A DNA stretch of 64,000 nt, taken from assembly GCA_022559845.1 (NCBI GenBank), contig CM040121.1, positions 343,144,243 to 343,208,242 on the forward strand. The letters are read 5' to 3'. Below are positions 35,986 through 47,070 of this stretch, piece after piece (position 1 is the stretch's first letter; each line of letters starts with the position of its first letter). This stretch comes from Amorphophallus konjac. Its lineage: Eukaryota; Streptophyta; Magnoliopsida; Alismatales; Araceae. The position numbers and the translations under genes are program-made. The notes below the pieces were generated by a model, which was given only the letters and a program-made list of their open reading frames with translations, was not told where the DNA came from and did no database searches.

Positions 35986-37326
35986 CCTACATAGTCTTCA
36001 TGTTGAGGTTAATGCATACATTTGTTTGATCACATGCATACAATGGCTTCAAATTTAGTTGCATATCATTGTGTCAAAAATTCAAAAAGATCATTTGAAA
36101 TGCATGCACACATTTAGGGGGAGTCAGATAGAACTGGTATTTTGATTGTGTTTCTCAATTGCATGTTACATTGTGTTGCAAAATTGAAATAAAATTGACT
36201 TTCTTCATTCAGAAAACTTTCCACTTGTTTTGCAATCTATTTTTGCCAATTGTCTTCAGCTATTCAGTGATCGCCAATGAACCATTTGCATTTCTATCTT
36301 CTTCAAACCAATCTGGAACGCCTGATTATTTTTTTCTTCACTCTCATTCCATGATTTGGTATCTCTGAAACTACTTGAGCTCACAATTGCTTCATTTCTA
36401 AATTTTTTTGATTGCTAGCTCCTGCATTTGTTGAGGAGGAGCTTTATATGTTGAACTACATTATATCTCATGATTTTCATTTCCATGAGAACTGATTCTA
36501 TCCATTTCACATTTGAAAATCCAATATTTCTGATGTCTGATAAAGATTCTACTTCATGATCAACTTGACTGTCTTGATTCACCAGAAACTTTACATGACT
36601 GTCACTTGCCTGAATGTCATTGTCATATTTTGAGCTGGTCACCTTGAAAATCTCTCACATTAATTGGTATCAATGAAATCATTTCTGAAATCATTTTTGC
36701 TTGCTGATTTTTGAACAATCCTGCCATTTCCATGAGCTACTCTTATTGTTGTCTGCCACTTATTGTGCTTATCCCTGAAAACTTATGTCTGCTGCTCATT
36801 ATTGAATTTCCTTGAAAATCATTTCTGGCTTGCTGCATGAATTGACTGCTCATGTCATCTTATTGAGCTATCTGAAATTTTGAAAGATTCAAATATGCAT
36901 ACCATGATCGTAAATCTGGAAACAACTTGAATTAGGAAGCTTCTATTATACAACTTTATGAATGTCCAAAATAATTAACTGATTTAAGTTTAATGAATTC
37001 ATTGAGTTTAGACAACAATGTCTTGCAAACATCTATGTTCAATTTTAATAGATCTTAACCAGCTTGTTCATGATCCTAAAAAATCTCTTGAAATCTGAAA
37101 GTTCTGAAATCATAGCTATCTTCGGTTGAGATACATAGCTTAAGTACTGTCTTTAAACACCAGATAATCTAAAAATTTCTAAGGGTCTAAATTTGAAAGA
37201 GCAATGACAATGGTTCACTGAGAAACCATGTCCTTAAACCCTTGAAGTTTAGTGGACCGAGTCACAAAGTGCCACTGTTAACTCTGCAGAAAATTTACTA
37301 AAAATCTAGGCAGAGCAATGGCAAGC
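35986..37326. other. AT-rich sequence without recognised gene
   Basis: There are many short stops on both strands. Repeated CTGAAA/TTGAAAATC words suggest decayed retroelement or spacer DNA. I see nothing I can name. Confidence 0.5.
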
Positions 37327-37837
37327 TGTTGACACCTAAAATGTACAAGAAGAAGCCAAAAGCAAATTCAGGGCTTTGAAGACCAATCAAGGGTGCGGCT
37401 CCTGTGCCATCCCCGGAGGTTCTGAGAATCATAATAGACGAGGTTCACAACCCCCAAACACTCTGTTTCGGTTGAAGCCACCTCTGGCTAGGCCACTACC
37501 CAGCATGACTATCATTCAAATAGTCAGGCTGATAAAACTATGACAAATTCCAGGCAATCATCTACCTGCTGAAGAGAAGCCTCAGATAATTCTGATTCTC
37601 ATGAAAGGGGGTTCACACTGCCTCATATATGGGCGTGAACGCAAGGTGTTAGACAAGCCTCAAGAAGAATATACCAAGAAGCCCATCAGAACAATGAAAA
37701 GAAGCCTATTAGATGCGCCTCCTCCGACGCCAAGTTCTGAACAAATGGGCCAAGCCCAATACGAAGCCAGGCGCGCCGAGATGATGAGTGTTGAGGCGCA
37801 CCGGGGAGCTCACGCTGAGAACAAAAGGCCATCCTTC

Positions 37838-37843
37838 TATAAA
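37838..37843 (+). promoter_or_regulatory. TATA box in the G1 LTR
   Basis: CTATAAAGG lies about 510 bp into the LTR and is followed by a purine-rich leader, as in many plant LTR promoters. Confidence 0.5.
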
Positions 37844-38689
37844 GGCTGCTACCTTCGAACAAGAATGGAGAGAGAGGATAGGAACACCAGAATAGAGAGA
37901 GAGAAGAGAAGAAAAGAGAGACAAGAAAAAAGGGGGGGAAGCAGAGGGAGCCACTGAAAGAAAGAAAGAGAGTCCGAGAGCCCGCCAAGGGGTCTGAAGA
38001 GAGAAAAGAGCTGCAGAAGTTCGGAGAAGAAGATTCAAGGTGGGTTTGGTTCTAAGATGCCCTGAGGGGCTATATTCTCCCCCATCCCCGTCTTTCATTT
38101 GAATCTAGCTCTTCTTTTTCGTTTCTATTCTTCCGCTCCGTGCCTGAGCGATTTTCTTTCGATGATATCAAATGTTAGCATAGCCCAGTCGTAGAGGGGT
38201 GATGTCTGTATTCAGACCTTCGTAGTCTGCTTCTATCTTTATTTTCTGCTCTATTGAATGTATGAGTCATTTGCAGTGAAATAAAATATCAAGAGCGAAG
38301 TCATCTTCTCCCTCCCTGTTCCTTCGGAGCCTAATGTATTTGGTAGTTGCTGTGAATAGATTATGCTTCACTGAGTGCACACCCTTCGGATTGTCCGAGT
38401 GATTTTCGACGAATCGTCTCCGCAGTTTTATCCCCGCGATAACAGCGAGAGCCTGAGACAGCCCATCTCATGGCTTCTCCCTCGCAGAGGTAACTGGGAA
38501 TATGTTCTTATCAAGGTTTGTACGAATCAGCCCATGGCCCGGCTCCCAGTGAGGCCCCCGAGTGAAGACCCCCCTTCTCTCAGAGATACCTTAATTCCCC
38601 CCAAAACCTTGGGTAAAATATCTCAAGATCCTTTGAATAAACCCCCCTTTTTAAACCTTAGAAGAGCCCTCTAAAACCCTCGGTTCCTG

Positions 38690-40110
38690 ACCTCTGAAAA
38701 CCCTGATCCCAAACCCCCCGGCGCGACCCCCTCTCGGCGCGAGTCTCGCGTCGGGTGCTGCCCGTGCCGGGTTGAGCTCTTTCCGACGTGCCGAGATCCT
38801 TCTTCTTCTTCGTGCCGACCCCCATCCAGGCCGATAGCCTAGTGCCGATGCCATCAATAGTTCTGGGCCTGACGATCCCTGCTCACAAGACCCTATCACT
38901 CTGAGGAGAAATAGTAGCCTTCACTCAACCCTCACGGGAGCTAAATCAATGAGGTTAAACCCCCCCTACATTCTACCACCCCATCAAGTCATGGAGTTCT
39001 GCCATGGCAAGTTCTCCGTTGGCTATCTAGGGGATATTAATAAATCCCACTACAAGTGGACACTGTCCCATAGGATTGAGATCATTTTGGATCCAGGGCT
39101 ACACCCGGCTCTCCTTTGGCTTCCATCCCGGCATTCCGTGGATGGATGATCTATATTCCCCCTTTGGCACAGTCCAAAATAAGGGGAGATGCTGCCAAAA
39201 TTCATCCACGATACTTACTCTATCGCATCGTGTGACGCTTTCACTGAAACTATGAATCTACCCCCGACTGTGTGACAGAGATCTGAGGCAGACCATCTCA
39301 TGATCCTTTGCTCACCGCACGAAGGGAATATAACCATTACAGTCACATGGTCTCCCTAGACCTTCCATGGATGAGTCTACCCTCAATTTTCACTTTACCC
39401 AAATACCACCATGGACAAACCCATGAAATTCTCACTGAACATGAGAGGGTCCACCCCTCAATCTCACAAAGCCTTCAAAGCCTTGAAGCCTGCAGAGACC
39501 ACTCTTCTCGGCACCATATAGCCTCCCGGCGCAGCCCTCTCCTGGCGCGGGTTCCGCGTCGGATGACGGGCGCGCCGAGGCGCTGGTCGCGCCGACCACT
39601 TGCCACGCCGATGCCCCCTTTGGTGCTCACAGTCGCGCCGGTTTGCCTTCGCGCTGGGAGCCCAGCCGCGCCGGTTCACCCTAATACTAGTCACCACTCA
39701 AACAACTAACGTCTCAGCAACTTTACTAAGCCTAGATCAAGTCTAAACCTGATGTCCCAATCCTGTTAATCTTCATGCTAACCTTTATCGTATTATGGGG
39801 AATCATGGTTCTTCATCCAAGTCTAATGGAGCTAAATTAATGGGGTTTTACCCTACATTATACCATTTGACCGCCAGGTTTTCTTTTAACCATGTTGTCC
39901 CTTGGAGTCCTGCCACTGCATGTCCTCCAATGGTCTTTAAAGGGAATATCAACAAGTACCATGATGGTGGACATTGTCTTGTCATATTGTGATCCTTTTG
40001 GATCTCGAGCAACGCCCATCTTTCCTTGGGCTTCCATCCTGGCATTCCGTGGGTGGATGACCTATGTCCCCACTTGGCATGAACCAAGATAAGGGGACAT
40101 GCTGTCGGAT
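38690..40110. repeat. Two diverged copies of a unit, about 890 bp apart
   Basis: GAGCTAAATCAATGAGGTTA at 38939 recurs as GAGCTAAATTAATGGGGTTT at about 39829. Further matches are GGGATATTAATAAAT with GGGAATATCAACAAGT, CATCCCGGCATTCCGTGG with CATCCTGGCATTCCGTGG, and AATAAGGGGAGATGCTG with GATAAGGGGACATGCTG. The GGCGCG-rich patches pair up as well (about 38716 and 39520). The identity is moderate, so the duplication is old. Confidence 0.7.
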
Positions 40111-40453
40111 TTACGCCATACATTATTATCACATCTCGCGTTGCATGGTGATTTATGCGTATTTCATATCCTGCTAGCGAAGTTAGCATCATAGTCTTAT
40201 CTTGTTTTGCCCTCAAGGCATCTTTTCTTGACAATTAATCAAGGGTTGTCCTCTTTCTTAGAGGACATAATTAAGGTCATAACCTTTATGGTACGACGGA
40301 CTCCGGGTCCCGACACGAATATCACAATCGACTGACCGAGTCAGATCGAGCGCACAATAAACTGTCACGCCTAATTAATAAACCAAATAAACAAGCAAAA
40401 TAAATGAATAAAAAGGATAGATAAAATGATAAAAAAATCCATCCCCATAAGTC

Positions 40454-40471
40454 TGGCACGCCCGGTGGGAC
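40454..40471 (+). other. Primer binding site of G1
   Basis: TGGCACGCCCGGTGGGAC begins with TGG, the complement of a tRNA CCA end, and lies directly after the LTR. Very similar sites occur in plant Ty3/gypsy elements. Confidence 0.75.
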
Positions 40472-40564
40472 GCTGGTCTCCCTTCATCTCTTTGCCAAGA
40501 GAGGATACCTTCGGGGGCTTCCCCCAAGAATACTGACTGTTTGTCTGTCTGTATCAGGTGAACG

Positions 40565-43183
40565 ATGACGTCATTGGGACTCACAGGTCTTGACTTCGGC
40601 CCTGCGATCGTCACTGGCCATGCCGAACACGGGTACCTGGCGGTGCCCACGATTTTCGGCTCCTTCCCACCGGCCGTAGGCTTCCCCAACTTCTTGGGGT
40701 TGGCCTTTGCTGACATGCTGCAGACGGAGTCCTTGGAACCCACAGAGAAGAAGATTGCAGAGAAGGTCAAGGCCCCGGAGGCTCAACACTGTGCTGGCTC
40801 ACCCATGAGCCTGATTCAAGTCGCCAGCTGCATGGTGCATCATATTGCTCACGGGGCCCGCCCCGTCCCTGCCATGAATTTCGGGAGGCGCCGACACCAG
40901 AACCCCCGAAGGAAGGTTGCCACTACTACAACCGGACGCCTCTCCACGTCCGGCAAGTCCATCCTGGTAGGGGGGCTCCGCGTCTTTCTGGATGGACGCC
41001 CAGCTCGAGTGAGCCCGGATCGGGTAATCCCCACAATACCAGTCTACAACTCTTATCGGGCTCTGTCTGGGAGAAGAGCCGAGGAGGAAGAAGCCGGCCG
41101 CCACAGCCAGAGAAGGTTGGCTCCCGAGCCAAGAAGATTCAAGCAGGTTTGGGTCCCCAAGAAGGTCCAGCCTTCCTACCAAGACGCACTAGTCCAACAC
41201 CGCTCCAGATGTACTAGAGCAGACAAGACCAAGAAGAGGGGCCTTGCCCTGGAAGGAAGAGACGGTTGTGGACCCTCCACACCATGGAAGCTTTAGGGCC
41301 TGCGCCTGACAGGCCAACATCCCCGCTGTGGGAGGAAGATTTCGGCAGACTGCCAAAATGGCTCGGCTTGCTTACGTCCCTCCGATGGGAGGTCGACAAC
41401 TATCCCCGACCCTGCATCCGGACCGAGGGCAAGAAGAAATGACCAGTATGGTCAGGAGCTATTTTAGGGGATTAAGCAACCCCTCCTTGGGCCAACAACG
41501 GCTGTTGCAAGCAGCCGTGGCTGAAGAACATCACTACCCATCAATGGCAGTAGAAGAAGAAGAAGAGAGAAGAATGATGTCATCGGTTGATGACAATGGG
41601 TATGAATACAGCTTTGACATTCAAGCCAATGAAGATACTCTTCATCAGGGGGAAAGGAGAAGAGTCTCCGTGTTTGAGAGGCTCACCTTCCCGACAAATG
41701 TCAAAAGGAGGGTTTGCAGACAGAGAAGAAAGATGCAGATTTTCACCTGCAACCTGGCTGGGATATCTGGCCACTATGGAAGATTGCCCGAGGAGCCTCA
41801 AGAGTTAGCCCGGCTGGCCGAAAGACCGGAGCCGAGTACTCGAAGGGCGGAAGCTGCAAAAGAAAAGTTGGCGGCAACCAAGGGGGTGCAAACCTTGGCC
41901 CACCTCCGACAACATGATAAGGATGTTATTCTTACCACAAATGTGGTGACGGCAGGAGAAGAAGAAGATGTCTTGCTTGACATCCTACCTGAGGGTGCAT
42001 CTGGCGAGATGACAGAGGCTATCCCCAACACCACAGCTATGGATCCGGCCGTACTAATGATACTCTAAAGGTACCGCCAGGAGATAGAACTACTGAAAAA
42101 GTAATTGATGGAGAAGATAGAGCAGTCTTCGGCATCCAAGCAACCTGATATGCAGGCCGAGTCATCACGGGGAGTCGCCAGCCAAAATGACTTCCCACCA
42201 CTCTACACCCTGCCTCAGCCGGCGGAACAAAGCTTTGTGACAACTCAACAGCGCCCATCACAGCCACTGATGCCGCCAGTGCTACCACAGGTGCACCAGA
42301 CACCTCCACTACTGTGTCCTCCTCCGCAGGGGACCACCCTGGTCACCCCCTACTTGCAACCGGCACAAATTCGATGCATATAGGGTTCTATACCCGCCGC
42401 ATCACGCTGCCAAGCGGCTCCCTCCTGGGATTAGCAAGCTGCCAAAATTTGACAAGTTCAACGAGAAGGGATCCCCAAAGGAACATGTCGCCTACTACAT
42501 GACTGTCATGGGTGACCTAGCCACCGACGAGTCATACTTACTGAAGTTTTTCGGGTCCTCACTCACAAGGCTCGCATTTGAATGGTACTCTAGCCTTCCT
42601 GTCGGGTCGATCAGCGACTGGTCAGACATGCAGAGGAAGTTCAGAGAAAGATTCCATGTCACAGAGAGGGAAGTCACAGTGGCTGAACTCTATTCAATAA
42701 AATAGAGGGCAGATGAGACGGCCCTTGACTACATCAAGAGGTGGAGGAACCTCGGAATGAGATGCAAGCGGCCCCCGCACCATGAGGACGCTGTACAGAT
42801 CGGTAAACAGAACCTCATAAGAGAAGTGCTGGAAAAAATGATTGGTTTGGAAATTCGGTCGTTCGACCGCCTGAATAATATTATGGCCGAGGTAGAAGCC
42901 TTTCTGGCAAAACCTGCCCCTACACCAAATATTGCCGCTCCACAAAAAAGTAAGGCAGCAGAGCGGCGCCAGGCACCTAGAGAAGCGAACGCCCTTGATA
43001 TCAAGGCATTTGAACAGCAAAAAAACAAAGGCAAGAAGACAGCTGCTCCTCAACCTGCTAAGACCGGAGATGGCAAAGAAGGCCCATCCCTCCGGGATAA
43101 GATGAAGAAAGCCTACAATTTCCCGAAGGAGAAGACCAAGATCTTGTTTGACTGGGTTACCCAGTATGATAAGGTCACCCTGC
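40565..43183 (+). pseudogene. G1 gag, frameshifted and truncated
   Basis: The first ATG after the primer site is at 40565. An N-terminal frame runs to 41296. A second frame (41328-42068, then 42105-42383 after a stop) is rich in E/R/K and Q/P. A third frame from about 42367 holds the capsid-like region: GISKLPKFDKFNEKGSPKEH, RLAFEWYSSLPVGSISDW, RKFRERFHV and, after a TAG at 42703, DYIKRWRNLGMRCKRPP. This matches the retrotransposon gag pattern (PF03732-like). The frame changes between 41296/41328 and near 42367 and the internal stops show it is dead. The X LTR removes everything after LFDWVTQYDKVTL. Confidence 0.75.
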
Positions 43184-43829
43184 TGTTGACACCCATTTTT
43201 AGCCCGCAAGTTGCGTCATTTCCATTATTCATCATTTTTGATGTCCCGGATTAGCCATTATTTTGGAGCTATCTTTGGATGGATTTCGAGCCCATTTTTA
43301 CCATTCCATATCCTTTAAGTCTTGGAGATCATGATTTCTTAGAGCCCTGGAGCTTATCTTATCAATTTCCAGCTTCCAAGTCAACTTACGGCCCATTTAG
43401 GCCGGCTTCCCTCAAGTAATCGGCTCTCTCTCACTGCGCAGTCCTGAAAGTGGTCTTTTTTTATCTCCTTCTGTCCCTCTATTCATAAAGTTATCTTCAC
43501 CAAAGTTGTTACTCTTTCAAAGATATACAATTTCTTCTTCTACGCCGTTGTCCAGTTCTGCCTCGTTTGTGAGCTATTTGTATTTTTCCGGTGTGCTGTG
43601 TTGTTCACCTATGTCCCAGAATTTTCCTCTTTGTTTAAGCCCCATTTTCTCCATCTTCTAATCATTTTCTCATCTTACTTTCTTCATAAAAGTTGTTCCA
43701 CTATCCATTATCTATAATTTCTTCTTCTTCCACTTTCACTAGTTCTGCCCCGTTTGAGAGATACGCTTCAATTTCCAAAGTCGCGCGTAGTCTACCTAGA
43801 ATTTTCTTTCATCGGTGTGAAGGTCTAGT

Positions 43830-44012
43830 GTAGGTGCGTCAGAGCACATGTGACGGTCTAGTATAGATGCATCATAGCACTGTGATGGTCCTATACTAGA
43901 CCGTCATAGTCAAACTTATCTGAAATCATCCCGTTCGACCCCTAGAGTGTGACGGACCTACCCTAGGCCGTTACATGACTCTGACGGTCCTACGATAAAT
44001 CGTTACACACAG
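43830..44012. repeat. GACGGTC/GACCGTC dyad cluster in X LTR (a)
   Basis: The U3 part carries repeated words GTGACGGTC, GGTCCTA and TAGACCGTC in both directions, forming imperfect stems. Equivalent clusters occur at 59655-59850 (c), 61240-61435 (d) and 31885-32190 (e). Copy (d) has a perfect 17-bp pair: GTGACGGTCTAGTATAG at 61339 and its reverse complement at 61379. A smaller set is at 46440-46505 in the leader. Confidence 0.75.
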
Positions 44013-44428
44013 CCGAGAGTCCAATTTGTGCTGGACTCTGCCACGAAAACTGTGCGGAGAGCCTATCTTACAGAGCCCATAACTTCTTCAATTCTTATCT
44101 AAATTGATCCCCATTTTTTTCTACTTCTAGCCCTTTGTATTATCTTGAATTTGGTTCATAGAAATCAAATTTTCATTGGCTATATCTCTCGGGATCTGGG
44201 TCGCAAGATCGGGATTTAAGCATCCTGGTACAACTAAACTCTGTTTTCTAGTGCGACGGGGCTACCTTCTAAGAGCCATATCTTCTAGAATCCTCCTCCG
44301 AATTAATCCCAGTTTGTTCCTATCTCTTATCCTTAGTATTATCTCGATTTTGATCTAGAGAACTTGATTTATCTTGGATTATATCTTCGGGAATCATGAT
44401 AAGAAGATGGAGCTTTCTTGCAAAACTC

Positions 44429-44436
44429 TATAAAAA
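44429..44436 (+). promoter_or_regulatory. TATA box in X LTR (a)
   Basis: TATAAAAA is followed by GCCCAGTTCGCAG. Corresponding sites are 56369-56362 minus (b), 60263-60270 plus (c), 60816-60809 minus (d) and 31441-31434 minus (e). Conservation across five copies supports a promoter. Confidence 0.7.
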
Positions 44437-44783
44437 TTGCCCAGTTCGCAGTTGCAAAGGGGGGCTCTTTCTTGGTTCGGGGCGAAGCCATGCTGCAACT
44501 CCAACTCACAACTTCGACCCTGACTTGAAGAGGAAAGGATTAGCTTTCAATCCCATCCTTCTGAGCTTGATTTCATGGTCTATATTCTTAGTTCTCTTCC
44601 TCTTAAAATCATAAATCATCATAATTTTCTGCACTTTTCTGCTACACATGCACTTTTCCCCGTTTTGCATCATTATTTTCTCTCTATTCTCTCAATCAAA
44701 TTCCGTGATTTCAACTCTCATACATGCACAACACACACACCTATCTTTTCCACCCTTCCACAGGGGTTAAAAACCTCCCCCCA

Positions 44784-44888
44784 GTGCGTTCTCCCTTAAT
44801 TTCTACCACTATTTTATCATTGCGGGATTGATGCTACACATGCATGTTCTAATGGGTTTTTTGTCCTTATTTTGGCTTTGTTTTGCAG
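44784..44888 (+). other. Spliceable intron inside the X LTR
   Basis: The donor GTGCGT follows a C-rich block (CCTCCCCCCA) and the acceptor TTGTTTTGCAG precedes GAGAGCATGAAT, 105 bp. The same intron is in copy (b), 56016-55913 minus (GTGAGT...TTTTGCAG), and copy (e), 30884-30783 minus. In copy (c) the C-rich block joins GAGAGCATG directly at 60617/60618, as in spliced RNA. It lies about 350 bp downstream of the TATA box, so it would be a 5' leader intron. Confidence 0.8.
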
Positions 44889-45184
44889 GAGAGCATGAAT
44901 ACAATGTGAGGCCCTTTTCCTCTAGTCGGCTGGAAGGAGAGGAGGTTTGAATCCACAAGTTCCCCGCACCCCGTTTCAAGCGCGATCAAGTCTTTAAGTT
45001 CCAAGGTACACGGCGCCGTTCTTTACACTTCTTCATCTTTTGGCGTTGTTGGAACCTTGTTGGCGATCACGGTTAGTATTTCTCATCCTTTCATCCCCCT
45101 TGTCATTGATTCACATGTTTATGCATGTATGTAATTAAAGGGGGTAGGATAGGAATCTAAATAAAAAATAAATCTACAGTTTTT

Positions 45185-45202
45185 TGGCGATCACGGTGGG
45201 AC
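45185..45202 (+). other. Family X primer binding site
   Basis: TGGCGATCACGGTGGGAC starts with TGG six bases after the LTR end. The same 18 bases occur at 46306-46323 and, on the minus strand, at 55618-55601. Confidence 0.8.
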
Positions 45203-45221
45203 AAAGGATATAAATAAATAC

Positions 45222-46228
45222 GCCCTTCAACCAAAACCCAAGATCAGAATGAAGCAGAACCGCCAGGTTCATAATCGTGAGATAAAGCCATGTCCATGTC
45301 TTTAATTCATCTTTTCTTAATTCCCTTCAGCTAAGAAGAGGTTCATAATCACGAGGCATGAATGCTCAAAATGACATGATGCATGCTGGGCTAAAATAAA
45401 GAAATGATCAAAACGAATGTAAAGAAAGATAAAATAGAAAGTACTCAAGGATAATATTGCTAGACTGAGCAAGATGGGGTCAAGAGTCTTCTTGCAACCA
45501 CAGCGTGCGAAACAGAGTCTATCGTCCCCCACCCGACTCAACCGAGCGACCTATCCAACAATTAACCGTATGCTCCTAGATCATCATCATTTTTGTTAAA
45601 GGGGAACATCAGATCCCAGAACACACGGTCCACTAGCCGGTCCTTGAAAGATTATAATAATATAGATACCATATAGTAATGCAACAATGAGAAAGGATAG
45701 AGAGCCATACTTGACTTACCTGCCAAGCGAAATGGCATCTTTTTAGATTTTCCAGATTTTTTCTGATTTTTATGGATTTTCAAATAAGACAACAGCAATA
45801 TGAATGAACATGATAAACAAGCATGAACATAATGACGATAAGATAACACTCCACTGAACGACCGACAAGACAACAAAACATAACGATCAAACGAATAGAA
45901 AACAACACAACAAGACGTACAAGCACATATGCAATGGCATGAACAAACCACACGTATGCAAGATCAACGTGGGGGACAAGACAACAATGCAGTGAGACAA
46001 CACACGGTTGGGACAAGAACATGAGAGATGACCACACGGTTGGGACAGCACACGAGATATAGAATGACGACTAACAACATATGCAAGACAACTAACAACA
46101 TATCTCATTTTTTGGATTTTTGATAATATCTCATTTTTTTAGATTTTTGACAATAGCAATCCACAGCACCCAAAGGCAGGCTCGAACTACTGGCCAGGGA
46201 TCGCCGTCCCTCCCCTCTCATTAAAGAC
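45222..46228 (-). repeat. Antisense copy of the X 3' internal region behind the first PBS
   Basis: Shortly after the primer site the sequence switches to the reverse complement of the X 3' internal region. TTCAACCAAAACCCAAGATCAG pairs with 63415 onward and, inverted, with about 55500. Positions 45350-45800 match 62560-62990 in the same orientation. Positions 46140-46228 are the inverse of about 54890-54980. The antisense segment then stops and a second LTR tail and primer site follow. This is not part of a standard element. Confidence 0.75.
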
Positions 46229-46323
46229 TTCCCTTGAGTAGGGCGTGCATGTATGTATTTAAAGGGGGCGGGATAGGAATCTAATTAAAATAATCTACAA
46301 TTTTTTGGCGATCACGGTGGGAC
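46228..46323 (+). repeat. Second copy of the X LTR tail with primer binding site
   Basis: About 72 bp of LTR end (ATGTATTTAAAGGGGGCGGG to ATCTACA at 46299) plus TGGCGATCACGGTGGGAC at 46306. It leads into the true leader before gag. The duplication brackets the antisense segment. Confidence 0.8.
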
Positions 46324-46429
46324 AACCAATGCCCATCAGGCTTGTTTTCATGCTCTTTTGTAGGTTGGGTGGGTGCATGTTCATGTTTAGGTAGTATTTC
46401 CTCCATTCTCCCACTATTTTTGGTGTTTT

Positions 46430-47070
46430 ACGGGCTATGATTGTGTGACGGTCCTATGGTAGACCATCATGGTCATGTAACGGTCATTTGGTAGACCGTT
46501 ACAGATTCTGGCAGTCCTGCGCGCATGCTCACAAGGCCGTGTTCGTCGGGGCATAACTTTTGATCCCGATGTCTGATTGCGCCGATTCTTCTTACGTTGG
46601 ATAGCCCTTTGTAATGTCTTTCCATCCATATATCATTTGCATTATTTGGTTAACATTTGCATATTCTAATATTGTCCAGCTTTTTTTGTTTTGTGTATAA
46701 GTTCTGCAGGCAGGCTCAGGGACAGGTTCACAGGTACATCTTTAGTCAGTGATTTGACTATCTTCCCGGTGTCTGATTGCACTGATTTTTGTTCCATTAG
46801 ATAGTACTTTGTATTGTCTTTCCATCCATAGCTTATTTGCATCATTTGGGTCTCATTTGCTTAGTTAAAAATTGTCATCATTTTAGCATTTTATCCATAA
46901 AATCTGTATGTGGTCTGCGCACAGGTTCATGGGGGTAACTTTACTCTGTCATTTGATTGACCTCCCGGGGTCAGATTGATCTGTTCTTGGGCCCGTTGTG
47001 TAGACCTTTGTATTGTCTTTCCATCCATATACTATTTTTCTTAGTTGGATCAAGTTTGCATAGTTTAATC
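46430..47070 (+). repeat. Leader repeat, three copies of about 200 bp
   Basis: TTTGTAATGTCTTTCCATCC at 46608 recurs at 46808 and 47007 as TTTGTATTGTCTTTCCATCC, each followed by an ATA.....ATTTGCAT-like segment and preceded by a GTCTGATTG...GATT segment. The spacing is 200 and 199 bp. Copies are diverged. They lie in the untranslated leader of X; the rest of the leader (47071-47715) has no feature I can name. Confidence 0.7.

Larger units (their letters stand above)
37327..40452 (+). repeat. G1 5' LTR (boundaries approximate)
   Basis: It starts TGTTGACACCTAAAATG and ends just before the primer binding site, about 3.1 kb. A TATA box with a downstream GA-rich tract (37860-37950) supports a promoter. 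GC-rich patches at 38716-38830 and 39520-39690 (GGCGCG words) belong to two diverged copies of an internal repeat. No second LTR is present, so the left boundary rests on the TG start only. Confidence 0.5.
37327..43183 (+). mobile_element. Ty3/gypsy element G1, 5' part, cut by family X
   Basis: An LTR candidate starts TGTTGACACC at 37327 and carries a TATA box. A primer binding site TGGCACGCCCGGTGGGAC follows at 40454-40471, then a frameshifted gag (40565-43183). The reading frame stops abruptly at 43183, where TGTTGACACCC of the X LTR begins, so X inserted into the G1 gag. The rest of G1 (pol and 3' LTR) is not seen to the right and may lie beyond the window. Confidence 0.75.
43184..45178 (+). 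mobile_element. Family X 5' LTR, copy (a)
   Basis: It starts TGTTGACACCCATTTTTAGC and ends AAATCTACA, 1995 bp, six bases before a TGG primer site. Landmarks in order: a dyad cluster (43830-44012), TATAAAAA (44429-44436), a GTTCGCAGTTGCAAAGG block, an intron (44784-44888), GTCGGCTGGA, an internal copy of half the primer site (45061-45073) and a purine stretch AAAGGGGGTAGGATAGG. It is the reference copy used to align the four other X LTR pieces in the window. Confidence 0.85.

Noticed and set aside
45652..46108. Cys/Val/Phe-rich hydrophobic minus-strand frames
   Set aside because: They follow ACATGA/ACACG repeats in the antisense X segment; similar frames occur at 62926-63422 for the same reason.
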